Of a stretch of 64,000 nucleotides of DNA, positions 40,489 to 49,535 are shown in pieces; position 1 is the stretch's first letter; every line of letters begins with the position of its first letter. This DNA comes from Collinsella aerofaciens (GTDB taxonomy: Bacteria > Actinomycetota > Coriobacteriia > Coriobacteriales > Coriobacteriaceae), in the NCBI RefSeq assembly GCF_015555045.1, contig NZ_JADNJQ010000005.1:35957-99956 (forward strand). Direction: 5' to 3'. The position numbers and the translations under genes were made by a program. The notes beneath the pieces were generated by a model. That model searched no databases. It was not told the DNA's origin and worked only from the letters and a program-made list of their open reading frames with translations.

Positions 40489-41411
40489 TGGGTACCGTGA
40501 ACATGGCCGTCGATTTCGGCGGCGTCAAGATGCAAAACCCCATCAACACCGCAGCCGGTACCTTTGGCTACGGCTGGCAGTTCCAGAACTTCTTTGATGT
40601 TTCCCAACTGGGCGCCATCACCACCAAGGGTTGCGCAGCCGAGCCCTGGCCCGGTAACCCCGCGCCCCGCATGGCCGAGATCCCCGGCGGTATGATCAAC
40701 TCCGTGGGCCTTCAGAACCCCGGCGTGGCCGCCTTTGCCCGCGAGTCCGGTCCGTGGCTCGAGCAGCTCTCCAAGGACGGCTGCCAGGTCATCTGTCAGG
40801 TTGCCGGCCACTCCGTTGACGAGTTTGTCCGCGCACTCGAGATGTATGTCGAGCTGTGCCCCTGGGCTGCCGGCTACGAGATCAACGTGAGCTGCCCCAA
40901 TATCGCCGCCGGCGGTGCCGCCATGGGCTCCACGCCCGAGGGCGCTTCTTCCGTTATGGCTGCCTGCCGCAAGGTGACCGATAAGCCGCTGTTCGTGAAG
41001 ATGGCGCCGGTCAACGTCGCCGAGATCGCCAAGGCCCTCGAGGCTGCCGGCGCCGACGGCCTTTCGGTCATCAACTCCATCCAGGGCATGGCCATCGACG
41101 TCCATACCCGCAAGTCCCGCGTGGCCAAGCCCAAGGGCGGCCTTTCGGGCCCGCTGTGCCACCACATCGCCGTGCGCATGGTCTGGGAGGTTGCCCAGGC
41201 CGTCGATATCCCCATCAACGGTGTCGGCGGTGTCATGACCGGAGAAGATGCGGCCGAGTTTATCCTGGCCGGCGCCACCTGCGTGTCGGTCGGTATGGCC
41301 AACTTCGTCGATCCGTGCGCTTCGCTCAAGATCGCGCATGAGCTCGAGGCCTGGGCCGAGTCCCAGGGCGTAAAGGACATCAACGAACTGGTAGGTGCTT
41401 TCGAATGCTAG
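40488..41411 (+). CDS. pyrD: dihydroorotate dehydrogenase B (NAD+), catalytic subunit
   Basis: A 307-residue FMN barrel enzyme of class 1B. Features are NPINTAAGTFGYG, TTKGC, NSVGLQNPGV, the active-site segment INVSCPNIAAGG with Cys, and the phosphate-binding INGVGGVMTGEDAAEFI. Pairing with pyrK confirms the NAD-linked type used by anaerobes. The GTG at 40488 overlaps the pyrK stop; GTG 40497 and ATG 40503 are possible alternatives. It overlaps pyrF by seven bases. Confidence 0.95.
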   Translation: MGTVNMAVDFGGVKMQNPINTAAGTFGYGWQFQNFFDVSQLGAITTKGCAAEPWPGNPAPRMAEIPGGMINSVGLQNPGVAAFARESGPWLEQLSKDGCQVICQVAGHSVDEFVRALEMYVELCPWAAGYEINVSCPNIAAGGAAMGSTPEGASSVMAACRKVTDKPLFVKMAPVNVAEIAKALEAAGADGLSVINSIQGMAIDVHTRKSRVAKPKGGLSGPLCHHIAVRMVWEVAQAVDIPINGVGGVMTGEDAAEFILAGATCVSVGMANFVDPCASLKIAHELEAWAESQGVKDINELVGAFEC

Positions 41412-42121
41412 AGACCGATGCCCGCGACCGCGTAATCGTCGCCCTCGACTGCGACCGTGAGCGTGCGCTCGAGCTTGCCCACGAGCTTTCGGGCCATGCC
41501 GCCTGGCTCAAGGTTGGCATGACGCTCTATTACGCCGAGGGTCCCCAGATCGTCAAGACATTCAAGGACCTGGGCTTTAAGGTCTTCCTTGACCTTAAGT
41601 TCCATGATATTCCGCATCAGGTTCGCGGTGCCGCCCGCTCGGCCTCGCTTGCCGGTGCCGATCTGCTTTCGGTCCACGGTTTGGGTTCGGGCGCCATGCT
41701 CGCTGCCTGCCGCGAGGGTGCCGAGGAGGCGCGCGAGGACCGCGCTAAGCTCGTCGCCATCACCGTTCTTACGAGCATGAATCAGGATGCCTTGAGCGAG
41801 ATTGGCGTCGAGTCGCCCGTGGCCGAGGAGGCCGCCCGCCTGGCAAAGCTCGCTCAGGCCAACGGCATCGATGGCATCGTGTGCTCGCCGATGGAGGTTC
41901 ACGACATGCGTGAGCTGCTGGGTCCTGATGCCCTGATCGTGACTCCGGGTGTGCGTCCGGTGGGTGCCGCCTTAGGCGACCAGTCCCGCGTGGCGACGCC
42001 TTCTCAGGCTATCGAGCGTGGCGCAAGCCACATTGTGGTGGGCCGTCCCATCACCGGCGCCGACAATCCGGTTGCCGCCTTTGACGCTATTGTCGCCGAG
42101 CTGGTCGAAAACGTCGCCTAA
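41405..42121 (+). CDS. pyrF: orotidine 5'-phosphate decarboxylase
   Basis: A 238-residue OMP decarboxylase. The N-terminal VIVALDCDRERAL, WLKVGM and the catalytic DLKFHDIPHQV (the D-K-x-x-D constellation) are clear, and TPGVRPVGAALGDQ binds phosphate. This ends the pyr operon. pyrE and carAB, needed for the full pathway, are not in the window. Confidence 0.97.
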   Translation: MLETDARDRVIVALDCDRERALELAHELSGHAAWLKVGMTLYYAEGPQIVKTFKDLGFKVFLDLKFHDIPHQVRGAARSASLAGADLLSVHGLGSGAMLAACREGAEEAREDRAKLVAITVLTSMNQDALSEIGVESPVAEEAARLAKLAQANGIDGIVCSPMEVHDMRELLGPDALIVTPGVRPVGAALGDQSRVATPSQAIERGASHIVVGRPITGADNPVAAFDAIVAELVENVA

Positions 42122-42167
42122 AAGATTCCCCTAAGTCACCACTTTTGGGTCTTATTAGCACAAAATA

Positions 42168-42232
42168 GCCCCTGTGCCTGCGTAAACTTTCCCATCCTTT
42201 GTGTGGAATCGCAGGTCAGGGGCTTAACTTTG
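42168..42232 (+). terminator. large hairpin after pyrF
   Basis: AGCCCCT (42168-42174) pairs with AGGGGCT (42219-42225), and CCTGCG (42178-42183) with CGCAGG (42211-42216). The tail TAACTTT is imperfect. It probably ends the pyr transcript. Confidence 0.65.
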
Positions 42233-42307
42233 GGCGCAGTATATTGCACTTTTTGCGGGTATCGTCTAACCTATGGAGCCGCGATTGGGCATTTTGTACG
42301 TTCTACG

Positions 42308-42316
42308 TGCTAAAAT
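42308..42316 (+). promoter_or_regulatory. mihF extended -10 element
   Basis: TGCTAAAAT, 45 bases before the mihF ATG, without a clear -35 hexamer. Confidence 0.5.
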
Positions 42317-42360
42317 GCCAATTATTGAATCAGATATAACCCAACTATTTGGAGGTACGA

Positions 42361-42669
42361 ATGGCACTCCCTCAGCTTACCGATGAGCAGCGCAAGCAGG
42401 CTCTTGAGAAGGCTGCTGCCGCACGTCACGCCCGCGCTGAGCTTCGCGAGCAGATTAAGAAGGGCGAGAAGTCCCTCGAGTCCGTGCTCAACTCCGATGA
42501 CCCCATCGCTTCCCGCATGAAGGTTTCCACCCTCATCGAGTCTCTCCCTGGTTATGGCAAGGCCAAGGCCGCCAAGATCATGGAGGAGCTCGGTATCTCC
42601 GCTACCCGTCGCGTCCAGGGCCTCGGCGTCCGTCAGCGCGAGCAGCTCCTCGAGCAGCTGACCAAATAA
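42361..42669 (+). CDS. mihF: actinobacterial integration host factor (mIHF)
   Basis: A 102-residue nucleoid protein of the mycobacterial-IHF type. Its N-terminal helix is rich in Ala, Arg and Lys, and the helix-two-turn-helix DNA-binding region contains LIESLPGYGKAKAAKIMEEL and RRVQGLGVRQREQLLE. It bends DNA and is found only in Actinomycetota, which supports the taxonomic reading. GGAGG precedes the ATG at 42361. The order mihF-gmk-rpoZ is conserved in the phylum. Confidence 0.95.
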   Translation: MALPQLTDEQRKQALEKAAAARHARAELREQIKKGEKSLESVLNSDDPIASRMKVSTLIESLPGYGKAKAAKIMEELGISATRRVQGLGVRQREQLLEQLTK

Positions 42670-43239
42670 GTGAGCGCTCAGGATTCCAAGCTCTTTGTGA
42701 TTTCTGGACCGTCAGGCGCAGGCAAGGGTACGCTCGTCACTCGTGTGCGCGAGCGCCGCTCGAACCTGGGCCTGACGGTTTCGGCTACCACGCGAGCACC
42801 ACGCAAAGGTGAGGTCGACGGCGTCAACTACTTTTTTCTGACGCGCGAGGAGTTCGACCGCCGCGTGGCAAACGGTGAGTTTGTTGAGTGGGCCGAGGTC
42901 CACGGTAACTGCTACGGCACGTTGCTGAGCGAGGTTCAGTCCAAGCTCGCCTCTGGTTCGTCTCTCATCTTGGAGATCGATGTCCAGGGTGCCCTGCAGG
43001 TGAAGGAGCGTTTCCCCGAGGCCGTGCTGATCTTTATCAAGCCACCTTCGCTCGAGGTGCTTCGCGAGCGTCTAGTCGGTCGCGGTACCGAGACGCCCGA
43101 GACGATTGAGCTGCGTATGGCAAACGCCGCCGATGAGCTTGCCCTTGCCGACCGCTACGACGACGTAGTGGTTAATGACGATCTCGACCGCGCGACCGAT
43201 GAGCTCGTTCGCGTTCTCGATATGCATGAAAGGATCTGA
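42670..43239 (+). CDS. gmk: guanylate kinase
   Basis: A 189-residue kinase converting GMP to GDP. The P-loop is SGPSGAGKGTL, followed by TRAPRKGEVDGVNYFFL and FVEWAEVHGNCYGT (GMP binding) and the LID-region RLVGRGTETPE. The GTG start directly abuts the mihF stop, so translation is probably coupled. Confidence 0.97.
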   Translation: MSAQDSKLFVISGPSGAGKGTLVTRVRERRSNLGLTVSATTRAPRKGEVDGVNYFFLTREEFDRRVANGEFVEWAEVHGNCYGTLLSEVQSKLASGSSLILEIDVQGALQVKERFPEAVLIFIKPPSLEVLRERLVGRGTETPETIELRMANAADELALADRYDDVVVNDDLDRATDELVRVLDMHERI

Positions 43240-43244
43240 GGTCC

Positions 43245-43526
43245 GTGTCCGTTGTAAAGCCTTGCATTGACGATCTTCTGGAGAAGACCGATCACAACCG
43301 CTTCCTGCTCGCTTCGCTTGCCTCCAAGCGCGCCTGCGACATCAATAGCATGCTGCGTGGCCAGCACAACCGTGTGCTTGCCGTCCAGGATGTCGATGAC
43401 ATCACCATCGGGCTTTCCGGTGCCGATACCATCTCGATGGCTATGGACGAGATTGTCGACGGCGACATCTCTTACGACGAGGCCCGTTACGAGAAGGCGC
43501 TCGGCCACAAGGTTGCTGAAGCCTAA
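43245..43526 (+). CDS. rpoZ: RNA polymerase omega subunit
   Basis: A 93-residue omega subunit, which helps fold and hold the beta-prime subunit. The N-terminal VKPCIDDLLEKTDHNRFLL and the SKRACDINSML helix match the family. The start is GTG with GATCTGAGG upstream. It lies in the standard mihF-gmk-rpoZ order. Confidence 0.93.
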   Translation: MSVVKPCIDDLLEKTDHNRFLLASLASKRACDINSMLRGQHNRVLAVQDVDDITIGLSGADTISMAMDEIVDGDISYDEARYEKALGHKVAEA

Positions 43527-44771
43527 ATGGCGGCTCGCGTCTGCCTGGTCCACTATCACGAGGTTGGACTGAAGGGTAAGAACCGCGCACATTTTGAGCA
43601 TATCCTCATGGATAACATCAAGGCGGCCTTGGCCGCCTTTTCCGTGAATGCCGTGTCTCGAATTTCCGGTTATATCCTCGTGACCTTTAACGAGCATCAG
43701 GCCGATGAGGCGGCGCGTGTCATTCGCACCGTTCCCGGCGTTGCTCGCGTGTCTTTGGCGTATCACACCAATCGCGACCCTCAGGAGTACTGCGCCGCCG
43801 CCGTGAAGGCGCTGCGCGAGTTTGGTTCCTTCGATTCGTTTAAGGTGCAAGCCAAGCGCTCCAATACTGACTATGAGCTCACCTCGATTGACATCAATCG
43901 TCAGGTGGGCGAGGTGCTGTGTGAGGCCTTCCCCGATAAAAAGGTTCAAATGCACGACCCCGATGCGATGGTGCACGTACTGGTGGTCCAGGGTAGCGTT
44001 TATGTGTATGCGCGCTCCGAGCGCGGCGTGGGCGGTCTGCCGGTTGGTTCTGCCGGCAAGGTCGTGACGCTGCTGTCGTCGGGTATCGATTCTCCGGTGG
44101 CGACCTGGATGCTCGCGCGTCGCGGCGCGGTGTGCGTGCCGGTGCATTTCTCTGGTCGTCCGCAGACGCCCGATACGAGCGAGTATTTGGTGCAGGACAT
44201 CATCCGTGCGCTTGAGCCGGGTGTCCAGATCGGCCGCCTGTACGTAGTGCCGTTTGGCGACTGCCAGCGTGAGATTTCGGTCACCTGTCCCAGCAACCTG
44301 CGCGTGATCATGTATCGCCGCATTATGTATTCGGTTGCCGAGCACATTGCACACATCGAGGGCGCCAAGGCCATCGTGACGGGCGAATCGCTTGGGCAGG
44401 TTGCCTCCCAAACGCTTGAGAATATCATGGCCGTTAACGAGGCCGTGAAGATCCCCGTGTTCCGTCCTCTCATCGGTTCGGACAAGCAGGAGATCATCGC
44501 GCGCGCCGAGGAGATCGGTACGTTTGATATCTCGACTGAGGCCGCTCCCGACTGCTGCACGCTGTTTATGCCGCGCCGTCCCGAGACGCACGCTAAACTC
44601 GATGCCGTGCATGAGGCCTGGGAGCTGTTCGATCACGAGGAGATGATCGAGCGCCTACTCAAGCAGACCGAGTACATCGACTTCGAAAGCAACACGTATA
44701 AGGCCCCTAAGACCTTAAAACGCAAACATTCGGAGCTTGCTCCGCGTGAGATTTACCAAGATCACGAGTAA
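43527..44771 (+). CDS. thiI: tRNA 4-thiouridine synthase ThiI
   Basis: A 414-residue ThiI without the C-terminal rhodanese domain. The N-terminal ferredoxin-like and THUMP domains (VHYHEVGLKGKNR, then the VPGVARVS region) are followed by the PP-loop LLSSGIDSPVATWML and the PIGDCQ-like PFGDCQ block and TGESLGQVASQTLENI. It transfers sulfur to U8 of tRNA and, in some species, to ThiS. The ATG directly abuts rpoZ. In related actinobacteria coaBC and metK usually stand here, so its location is unusual. Confidence 0.95.
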   Translation: MAARVCLVHYHEVGLKGKNRAHFEHILMDNIKAALAAFSVNAVSRISGYILVTFNEHQADEAARVIRTVPGVARVSLAYHTNRDPQEYCAAAVKALREFGSFDSFKVQAKRSNTDYELTSIDINRQVGEVLCEAFPDKKVQMHDPDAMVHVLVVQGSVYVYARSERGVGGLPVGSAGKVVTLLSSGIDSPVATWMLARRGAVCVPVHFSGRPQTPDTSEYLVQDIIRALEPGVQIGRLYVVPFGDCQREISVTCPSNLRVIMYRRIMYSVAEHIAHIEGAKAIVTGESLGQVASQTLENIMAVNEAVKIPVFRPLIGSDKQEIIARAEEIGTFDISTEAAPDCCTLFMPRRPETHAKLDAVHEAWELFDHEEMIERLLKQTEYIDFESNTYKAPKTLKRKHSELAPREIYQDHE

Positions 44772-44781
44772 ATTTGTGCAT

Positions 44782-44814
44782 AGACCGACGATGCGCTTGC
44801 ATCGTCGGTCTTTT
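44782..44814 (+). terminator. thiI terminator
   Basis: Perfect 13-bp stem AGACCGACGATGC / GCATCGTCGGTCT with a GCTT loop (44795-44798), then TTT. It isolates the mihF-thiI operon from comEA. Confidence 0.93.
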
Positions 44815-44889
44815 GCTATCTGGGCATTTTGCGGCTAAGTGTTCATTTGCTGACGTGTGCCTGAATAAATGGACAGATTTGTGCAAGGT

Positions 44890-44909
44890 TTTGGTCAGCT
44901 TTTGGTTTG
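44890..44909 (+). promoter_or_regulatory. candidate competence-operon element, copy 2
   Basis: TTTGGTCAGCTTTTGGTTTG, 75 bases before the comEA ATG, identical to 15550-15569. It lies between the thiI terminator and comEA, where the comEA-comEC promoter must be. Confidence 0.6.
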
Positions 44910-44984
44910 ACCGCGAAAACCGGTTTTGAAGCATGGCTGTTGCAGGGCTCTTTTCCTGACACGATGTTGTTGGGAGGTTTTGCT

Positions 44985-45698
44985 ATGGCGCAGCGCGAAC
45001 AACACGAACGGGTCAAAAAGATGGACCGCTGGGCAGGCAAGCTGCTCGGTCATAAGGCTGTGGTGGTGGCGATGCTGGGCGTCATTGCGATGGCAAGCGG
45101 CTTGGCGATGGCGAACCTTGGCGGCGGTGCCGGCGGTGTGTCGTTTGAGCGCACTGATGGTACGGGCTCGTTAGTGGAGCCGGGATCCGGCGATGCTTCG
45201 AGCGGAAAGACATCCGAAGGCTCTTCGACTAAGGCTTCTGCCGCGGCAGAGGTCTATGTCGATGTCGATGGCGCCGTTGTGTCGCCCGGTGTATACAGGC
45301 TCAAAGACGGGGCACGGGTATCCCAGGCGATCGATGCCGCCGGCGGGCTGGCGCCCGAGGCTGACGTTACGGGGCTTAATCGGGCATCTAAGGTCACTGA
45401 TGGACAAAAAATCCATGTTCCAACGGTAGGGGAGCAGCAGGCGTCCATTGCGGAAGCCGGTGTTGATGGTGGGGCTTCCACATCATCGGGCGTGAGTGGC
45501 GCAACAGGCCTAGTAAACATCAATACGGCAAGCGCGGTAGAGCTGCAGACGCTCTCGGGCATCGGTCCCTCCATGGCCCAGTCGATTATCGATGAACGGA
45601 CAAAGAACGGTGCTTTTGCCTCGGTTGACGATCTGATGCGTGTGTCGGGAATCGGCGAGAAGAAGCTTGCCAAAATCAAAGATTGCATCTGCGTATGA
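44985..45698 (+). CDS. comEA: competence protein ComEA (DNA receptor)
   Basis: A 237-residue protein. A membrane anchor lies around residues 21-45 after a short basic N-terminus, then a Ser/Gly/Ala-rich linker, an SLBB domain (VYVDVDGAVVSPGVYRL..GARVSQAIDAAGG) and a C-terminal helix-hairpin-helix pair (VNINTASAVELQTLSGIGPSMAQSII and LMRVSGIGEKKLAKI). ComEA binds transforming DNA outside the membrane and hands it to ComEC. GGGAGG precedes the ATG at 44985. Its stop overlaps the comEC start. Confidence 0.96.
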   Translation: MAQREQHERVKKMDRWAGKLLGHKAVVVAMLGVIAMASGLAMANLGGGAGGVSFERTDGTGSLVEPGSGDASSGKTSEGSSTKASAAAEVYVDVDGAVVSPGVYRLKDGARVSQAIDAAGGLAPEADVTGLNRASKVTDGQKIHVPTVGEQQASIAEAGVDGGASTSSGVSGATGLVNINTASAVELQTLSGIGPSMAQSIIDERTKNGAFASVDDLMRVSGIGEKKLAKIKDCICV

Positions 45699-47998
45699 GT
45701 GCGACCGAGCGCGAGCGTGTGATGCCACCGCGGCCCCTGCTTCCGTGGACGATGGCCTTGTGTGCCGGCATGTGCATGAGCTGCGCCTTGGTGCTCAACG
45801 TGGCCGCTGATGCGCTGCTGAGGGAGCGGGCGCCGGCGGTCGGGCTGCTATGGGCCATTCCCGTTGCGGCGGCGGTATTCGTTGTACTGGCTCAATCTTG
45901 TGCGCGGCTTGCCCCTTTGAAGCGGTGGTTGTATGCCGCGTCCGTCGGTCTCGTGGCGGGAGCGGTCGTCTCGGCGTGGTGGGCTGTGGGTGCGCTCAGC
46001 GCCTCGAAGGCGCTCGACGGTCGAGCGGCAAGCGGCCTCGAGTTTATCGTGCAGGGCGATCCATCCATAAACGACGACGTGTATTCCTGTACCTGCGAGG
46101 CACGCGCGGACGGTAAGAACTTGGCAACGGTTCGCCTATCGTGCGACCGCGAGCTCAAGGTCGGGGCGCACGTGCGTGTTATCGGTCGCGTTTCACGTTT
46201 TGAGAACGATGCATATGGACGATCGCGCGTGCTCCGAGGCGAGGTGCGCAAGGTTAAAGTCGTTCGGATTGTGTCGGCCGATGAGGGCTCTCCGGGACCG
46301 CTGCTTCGGCTGCGAAATGGGCTGCTTGCGTCCATCGCGCCTGCGACCGACCCGGCGCGTGCACTCATAGCCGGTGTCGTCTGCGGTCGTTCGGCCGAAC
46401 TGCGCGCCCAGCCGGCGGGCGACTGGTTTTCGGTGACGGGAACGGCGCATCTTATAGCCGTCTCCGGCAGCCATTTGGCTAACGTGGGATTTGTAATCGA
46501 GGGTGTATTGCAAAAGACTCGCTGCTCACGTGGTGTTCAGCGGGCGATATTGGCGATGGCGCTTGTGGGCTACACTGCCTTTACGGGCGCGTCTCCCTCG
46601 GCCGTGCGCGCGTGCTGCATGGTGTTCGCGACGCTTGTCGTAAACGGCGCGGGGCGTCGCCGGCACGGCGCATCGGCACTCTTCGTAACCATGTCCATCT
46701 TTGTGCTACTGCGGCCGACGGTGCTGTTCGAGATGGGCTTTCAGCTTTCATGTGCCAGCGTCTTAGCCATTCTGTGCTTTTGCCCCTATGCGACCTACGC
46801 TTTGGGTGAGCTGGGCGTGCCATCGGGCGTTGCCAACATACTTTCCGTCACGCTGTGCTCGCAACTGGCAACACTTCCCATTACCATTCCTGCCTTCGGT
46901 ACGTTCTCGCTCATTGCTCCGCTGGCAAATGCAGTCATCGGTCCGGTGGTGAGCGTACTGCTCGCTGTGTCGATCGTGCTGGTTCCCTTTTCGCTCGTGG
47001 AACCGTTGCGGATTTGGGCGCTCGTTGTGCCCATGGTTGCCGCCCGTTGCGCACTGTTCTTCGAGCAGCTGTTTGCCGCCGTGCCGGGTGCATCCGTGAG
47101 CGTGCCGCCCGATAGCATGTGGATTTACCTAGTGCCGTGTTTGCTGGCGGTTCTGCTGGTCTGGTGGCCGCGTCCCCGTGCACGTCCTATGGCGGTGGGG
47201 CTTGCATGCCTGGTGCTCTTGGCTGCGATTCCGTACGTCTACTGGGATCGATTCGCTCCGCCTTCGGTGACGGTGCTCGATGTGGGCCAGGCCGATGCGA
47301 TTCTTATCCGCCAGGGCGGCGTAGTAGCGCTCGTCGACTGCGGGCTCGACGAGCGCGTGGTAGCGGCGTTGGTTCGCAATAACGTGCACCATATCGATGC
47401 CGTCTTTGTGACGCATTGGGATGAGGACCACTGGGGTGGTCTGCCTGCCGTGCTCGAACAGTTTTCGGTCGGAACGATTGCCGTGGCGGCGGATGCGCTG
47501 GAGGATGCTCCTGCCGAGGTATTGAACCGACCTGGCGTGGAGTATCGGCAGGTGCGCCGCGGGGATACGGTCGACATCGGCTCTTTTTGCGCCCGCGTGA
47601 TGTGGCCATTCGAGGCCGTGGATGGCGAGGGAAATGAGGACTCGCTTGTCCTGCTGCTCTCTTATGTTCAGGAAGGCAAGGGCCTGCGCATACTTCTCAC
47701 CGGTGATGCCGAGCTCGACCAAGAACGGGAATTCGTGCGGGAGGTGGGGGATATCGATGTCCTTAAACTTGGGCATCACGGCTCCAAGGTTTCAGTCGAT
47801 GATGAGCTGTTGGACGTCCTGAAGCCCGAGCTTTCCCTCGCGAGCGCGGGCGAAGGGAATCGATACGGCCATCCGTCCGATGCCTGCATCGATGCCGTTA
47901 AGGAAGCGGGCGGCGTGTTCGCGTGCACCATCGAACACGGCGACATTACCGTCGCGCCGACTGCGAATGGCTTTGCGATGCGATGCCAGCGACCATGA
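45695..47998 (+). CDS. comEC: competence protein ComEC (DNA transport channel)
   Basis: A 767-residue polytopic membrane protein. An N-terminal pair of helices leads to an extracellular OB-like region (~residues 105-185), then the competence core with GTAHLIAVSGSHLANVG and TGASPSAVRACCM. A multi-helix block follows, then a C-terminal metallo-beta-lactamase-like domain (VLDVGQADAILI, THWDEDHWGG, LLTGDAE, LGHHGSK). It carries single-stranded DNA inward. It overlaps comEA by four bases. Both complete competence operons in this window imply natural transformability, though no DNA uptake pilus genes are seen here. Confidence 0.96.
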   Translation: MSATERERVMPPRPLLPWTMALCAGMCMSCALVLNVAADALLRERAPAVGLLWAIPVAAAVFVVLAQSCARLAPLKRWLYAASVGLVAGAVVSAWWAVGALSASKALDGRAASGLEFIVQGDPSINDDVYSCTCEARADGKNLATVRLSCDRELKVGAHVRVIGRVSRFENDAYGRSRVLRGEVRKVKVVRIVSADEGSPGPLLRLRNGLLASIAPATDPARALIAGVVCGRSAELRAQPAGDWFSVTGTAHLIAVSGSHLANVGFVIEGVLQKTRCSRGVQRAILAMALVGYTAFTGASPSAVRACCMVFATLVVNGAGRRRHGASALFVTMSIFVLLRPTVLFEMGFQLSCASVLAILCFCPYATYALGELGVPSGVANILSVTLCSQLATLPITIPAFGTFSLIAPLANAVIGPVVSVLLAVSIVLVPFSLVEPLRIWALVVPMVAARCALFFEQLFAAVPGASVSVPPDSMWIYLVPCLLAVLLVWWPRPRARPMAVGLACLVLLAAIPYVYWDRFAPPSVTVLDVGQADAILIRQGGVVALVDCGLDERVVAALVRNNVHHIDAVFVTHWDEDHWGGLPAVLEQFSVGTIAVAADALEDAPAEVLNRPGVEYRQVRRGDTVDIGSFCARVMWPFEAVDGEGNEDSLVLLLSYVQEGKGLRILLTGDAELDQEREFVREVGDIDVLKLGHHGSKVSVDDELLDVLKPELSLASAGEGNRYGHPSDACIDAVKEAGGVFACTIEHGDITVAPTANGFAMRCQRP

Positions 47999-48076
47999 CG
48001 ACGTCGTTGGCGTGTGGTGGGCCCCTGGGCTAGAATGGCACGGAACGAATACGAAGGCCTGCGGGAGGGGAGCGCA

Positions 48077-49039
48077 ATGTCCGAAACCGGTCTGCTGCCG
48101 GCATATCTGATCGTCGGTACCGACGGAGTCAAGCGCGATTACGCCGTCTCGCGTATGAAAGCGCGTCTGGAAAAGTCGGGTATGGTCGAGTTCAACCTCG
48201 ACGAGCGCGACATGACCAAGGACCCCGATATCGAGTCCATTATCGGATCGCTCAACACCTTTCCGATGGGTAGCGAGTTTCGCCTAGTAATCCTTGACGG
48301 CTGTTCAAAGCTCGCCAAGGCGGTCTCGGAGCCGCTCGTTGAGTATCTGGCGAGTCCCAGCCCCACAACGGTCTGCCTCATCATCGCCGACTCGCTTGCC
48401 AAGAACACGCGCCTGTATAAGGCGATCGCCAAGATCGACAAGAAGGCTATCGTCGATTGCTCGGGCACCAAGCGCTGGGAGCTCCCGCGCCGCGTGCAGC
48501 AGATGGCGACGCAGCACGGAAAGTCCATCTCGACGGCGGCCGCCGAGGAGCTCGTTTCGCGCTCGGGCGAGAACACCCGCATGCTCTATAACGACTTGGC
48601 CAAGCTTGCCCAGATGGTCGAGGCATCGCAAATTGAGCTTGCCGACGTTGAGCGCTGGATTGTACGTACGGCCGAGGTTCAACCCTGGGACTTTCTCAAT
48701 GCGGTCTCGGCCCGTGACATGCGCTGCTCGCTCGAGCTCTTCAATCTACTTCCCGCCAAGAGCTACGTGTGGACTTACACATTGCTGTGCGGCCGCATCC
48801 GCGAGCTTATCGTTGCCAAGGCGCTCGATGCGCGCGGACAGGGTCGTGAGCTGGCCGCAACACTCAAGCTTCAGTCCTGGCAGGTCAAGAATCACCTGAC
48901 CTGGGCACGTCGCTTTTCGATGGCAGAGCTCGTCGCAGCGCTCGAGGGTGCCGTTGATGTGGAGCTCGCGCTCAAGGGTTCGGCCGATTCTGAGACCGCG
49001 CTTTTACTCTGGATTACGAACATCTTGAGAAAATCGTGA
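48077..49039 (+). CDS. holA: DNA polymerase III delta subunit
   Basis: A 320-residue clamp-loader delta subunit that opens the sliding clamp. The pattern YLIVGTDGVKRDYAVSRM (AAA+-like start), the hydrophobic LVILDGCSKL and LIIADSLAKNTRLYKAI strands, and the C-terminal helical collar (WDFLNAVSARDMRCSLEL) fit HolA. The ATG at 48077 follows GGGAGGGGAG. The comEC-holA-rpsT order is common in Gram-positives. Confidence 0.93.
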   Translation: MSETGLLPAYLIVGTDGVKRDYAVSRMKARLEKSGMVEFNLDERDMTKDPDIESIIGSLNTFPMGSEFRLVILDGCSKLAKAVSEPLVEYLASPSPTTVCLIIADSLAKNTRLYKAIAKIDKKAIVDCSGTKRWELPRRVQQMATQHGKSISTAAAEELVSRSGENTRMLYNDLAKLAQMVEASQIELADVERWIVRTAEVQPWDFLNAVSARDMRCSLELFNLLPAKSYVWTYTLLCGRIRELIVAKALDARGQGRELAATLKLQSWQVKNHLTWARRFSMAELVAALEGAVDVELALKGSADSETALLLWITNILRKS

Positions 49040-49088
49040 TGATACCTGCCTATTTGACAAATTCGTTCTATCCCTTTGAGGGGGAGCG

Positions 49089-49097
49089 TGCTATAGT
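49089..49097 (+). promoter_or_regulatory. rpsT extended -10 element
   Basis: TGCTATAGT, 76 bases before the rpsT start. Spacing to TTGACA at 49054 is too long for a -35 partner, so recognition would rely on the extended -10. Confidence 0.5.
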
Positions 49098-49172
49098 AGG
49101 CGCTTGCATGACCTCACCGTGTCTCAGAGGTGTCATACATTTTTTGCAAGGAACTCGAAAGGAACTCCAGAA

Positions 49173-49439
49173 GTGGCAAACATCAAGTCTCAGAAGAAGC
49201 GTATCCGCACCAATGAGGCAGCTCGCATGCGTAACAAGGCTGTCAAGTCCGAGCTCAAGACGCTGACCAAGCACGTCCAGTCCGCCGTCGCCGAGGGCGA
49301 CGCCGAGAAGGCCCAGGCTGCCCTCAAGACCGTCACCAAGCGTCTCGACATGGCTGCTGCCAAGCATGTTATCCACAAGAACCAGGCTTCCAACCGCAAG
49401 TCCGGTCTTGCCAAGCTCGTGAACAGCATCAACGCCTAA
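49173..49439 (+). CDS. rpsT: 30S ribosomal protein S20
   Basis: An 88-residue, three-helix, very basic protein. [29 protein letters not shown] start, [17 protein letters not shown] at the end. The start is GTG at 49173 with GAAAGGA upstream; earlier in-frame codons have no family similarity. It has its own promoter and terminator. Confidence 0.96.
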   Translation: MANIKSQKKRIRTNEAARMRNKAVKSELKTLTKHVQSAVAEGDAEKAQAALKTVTKRLDMAAAKHVIHKNQASNRKSGLAKLVNSINA

Positions 49440-49476
49440 GTTGTAAATTTCACACCAAACAGATTACGCGCATAAA

Positions 49477-49510
49477 TGGAGCCTGTTTTATGGAACAGGC
49501 TCCATTTTTT
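49477..49510 (+). terminator. rpsT terminator
   Basis: Perfect 11-bp stem TGGAGCCTGTT / AACAGGCTCCA followed by six T. The lepA promoter region starts directly after. Confidence 0.94.
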
Positions 49511-49513
49511 GTA

Positions 49514-49528
49514 CCGCTCGGGTAAGAT
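49514..49528 (+). promoter_or_regulatory. possible lepA promoter element
   Basis: CCGCTCGGGTAAGAT, with a -10-like TAAGAT at 49523-49528. The first 11 bases are identical to those before the dnaJ-type gene at 53632-53642. Confidence 0.35.
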
Positions 49529-49535
49529 AGTCCGC

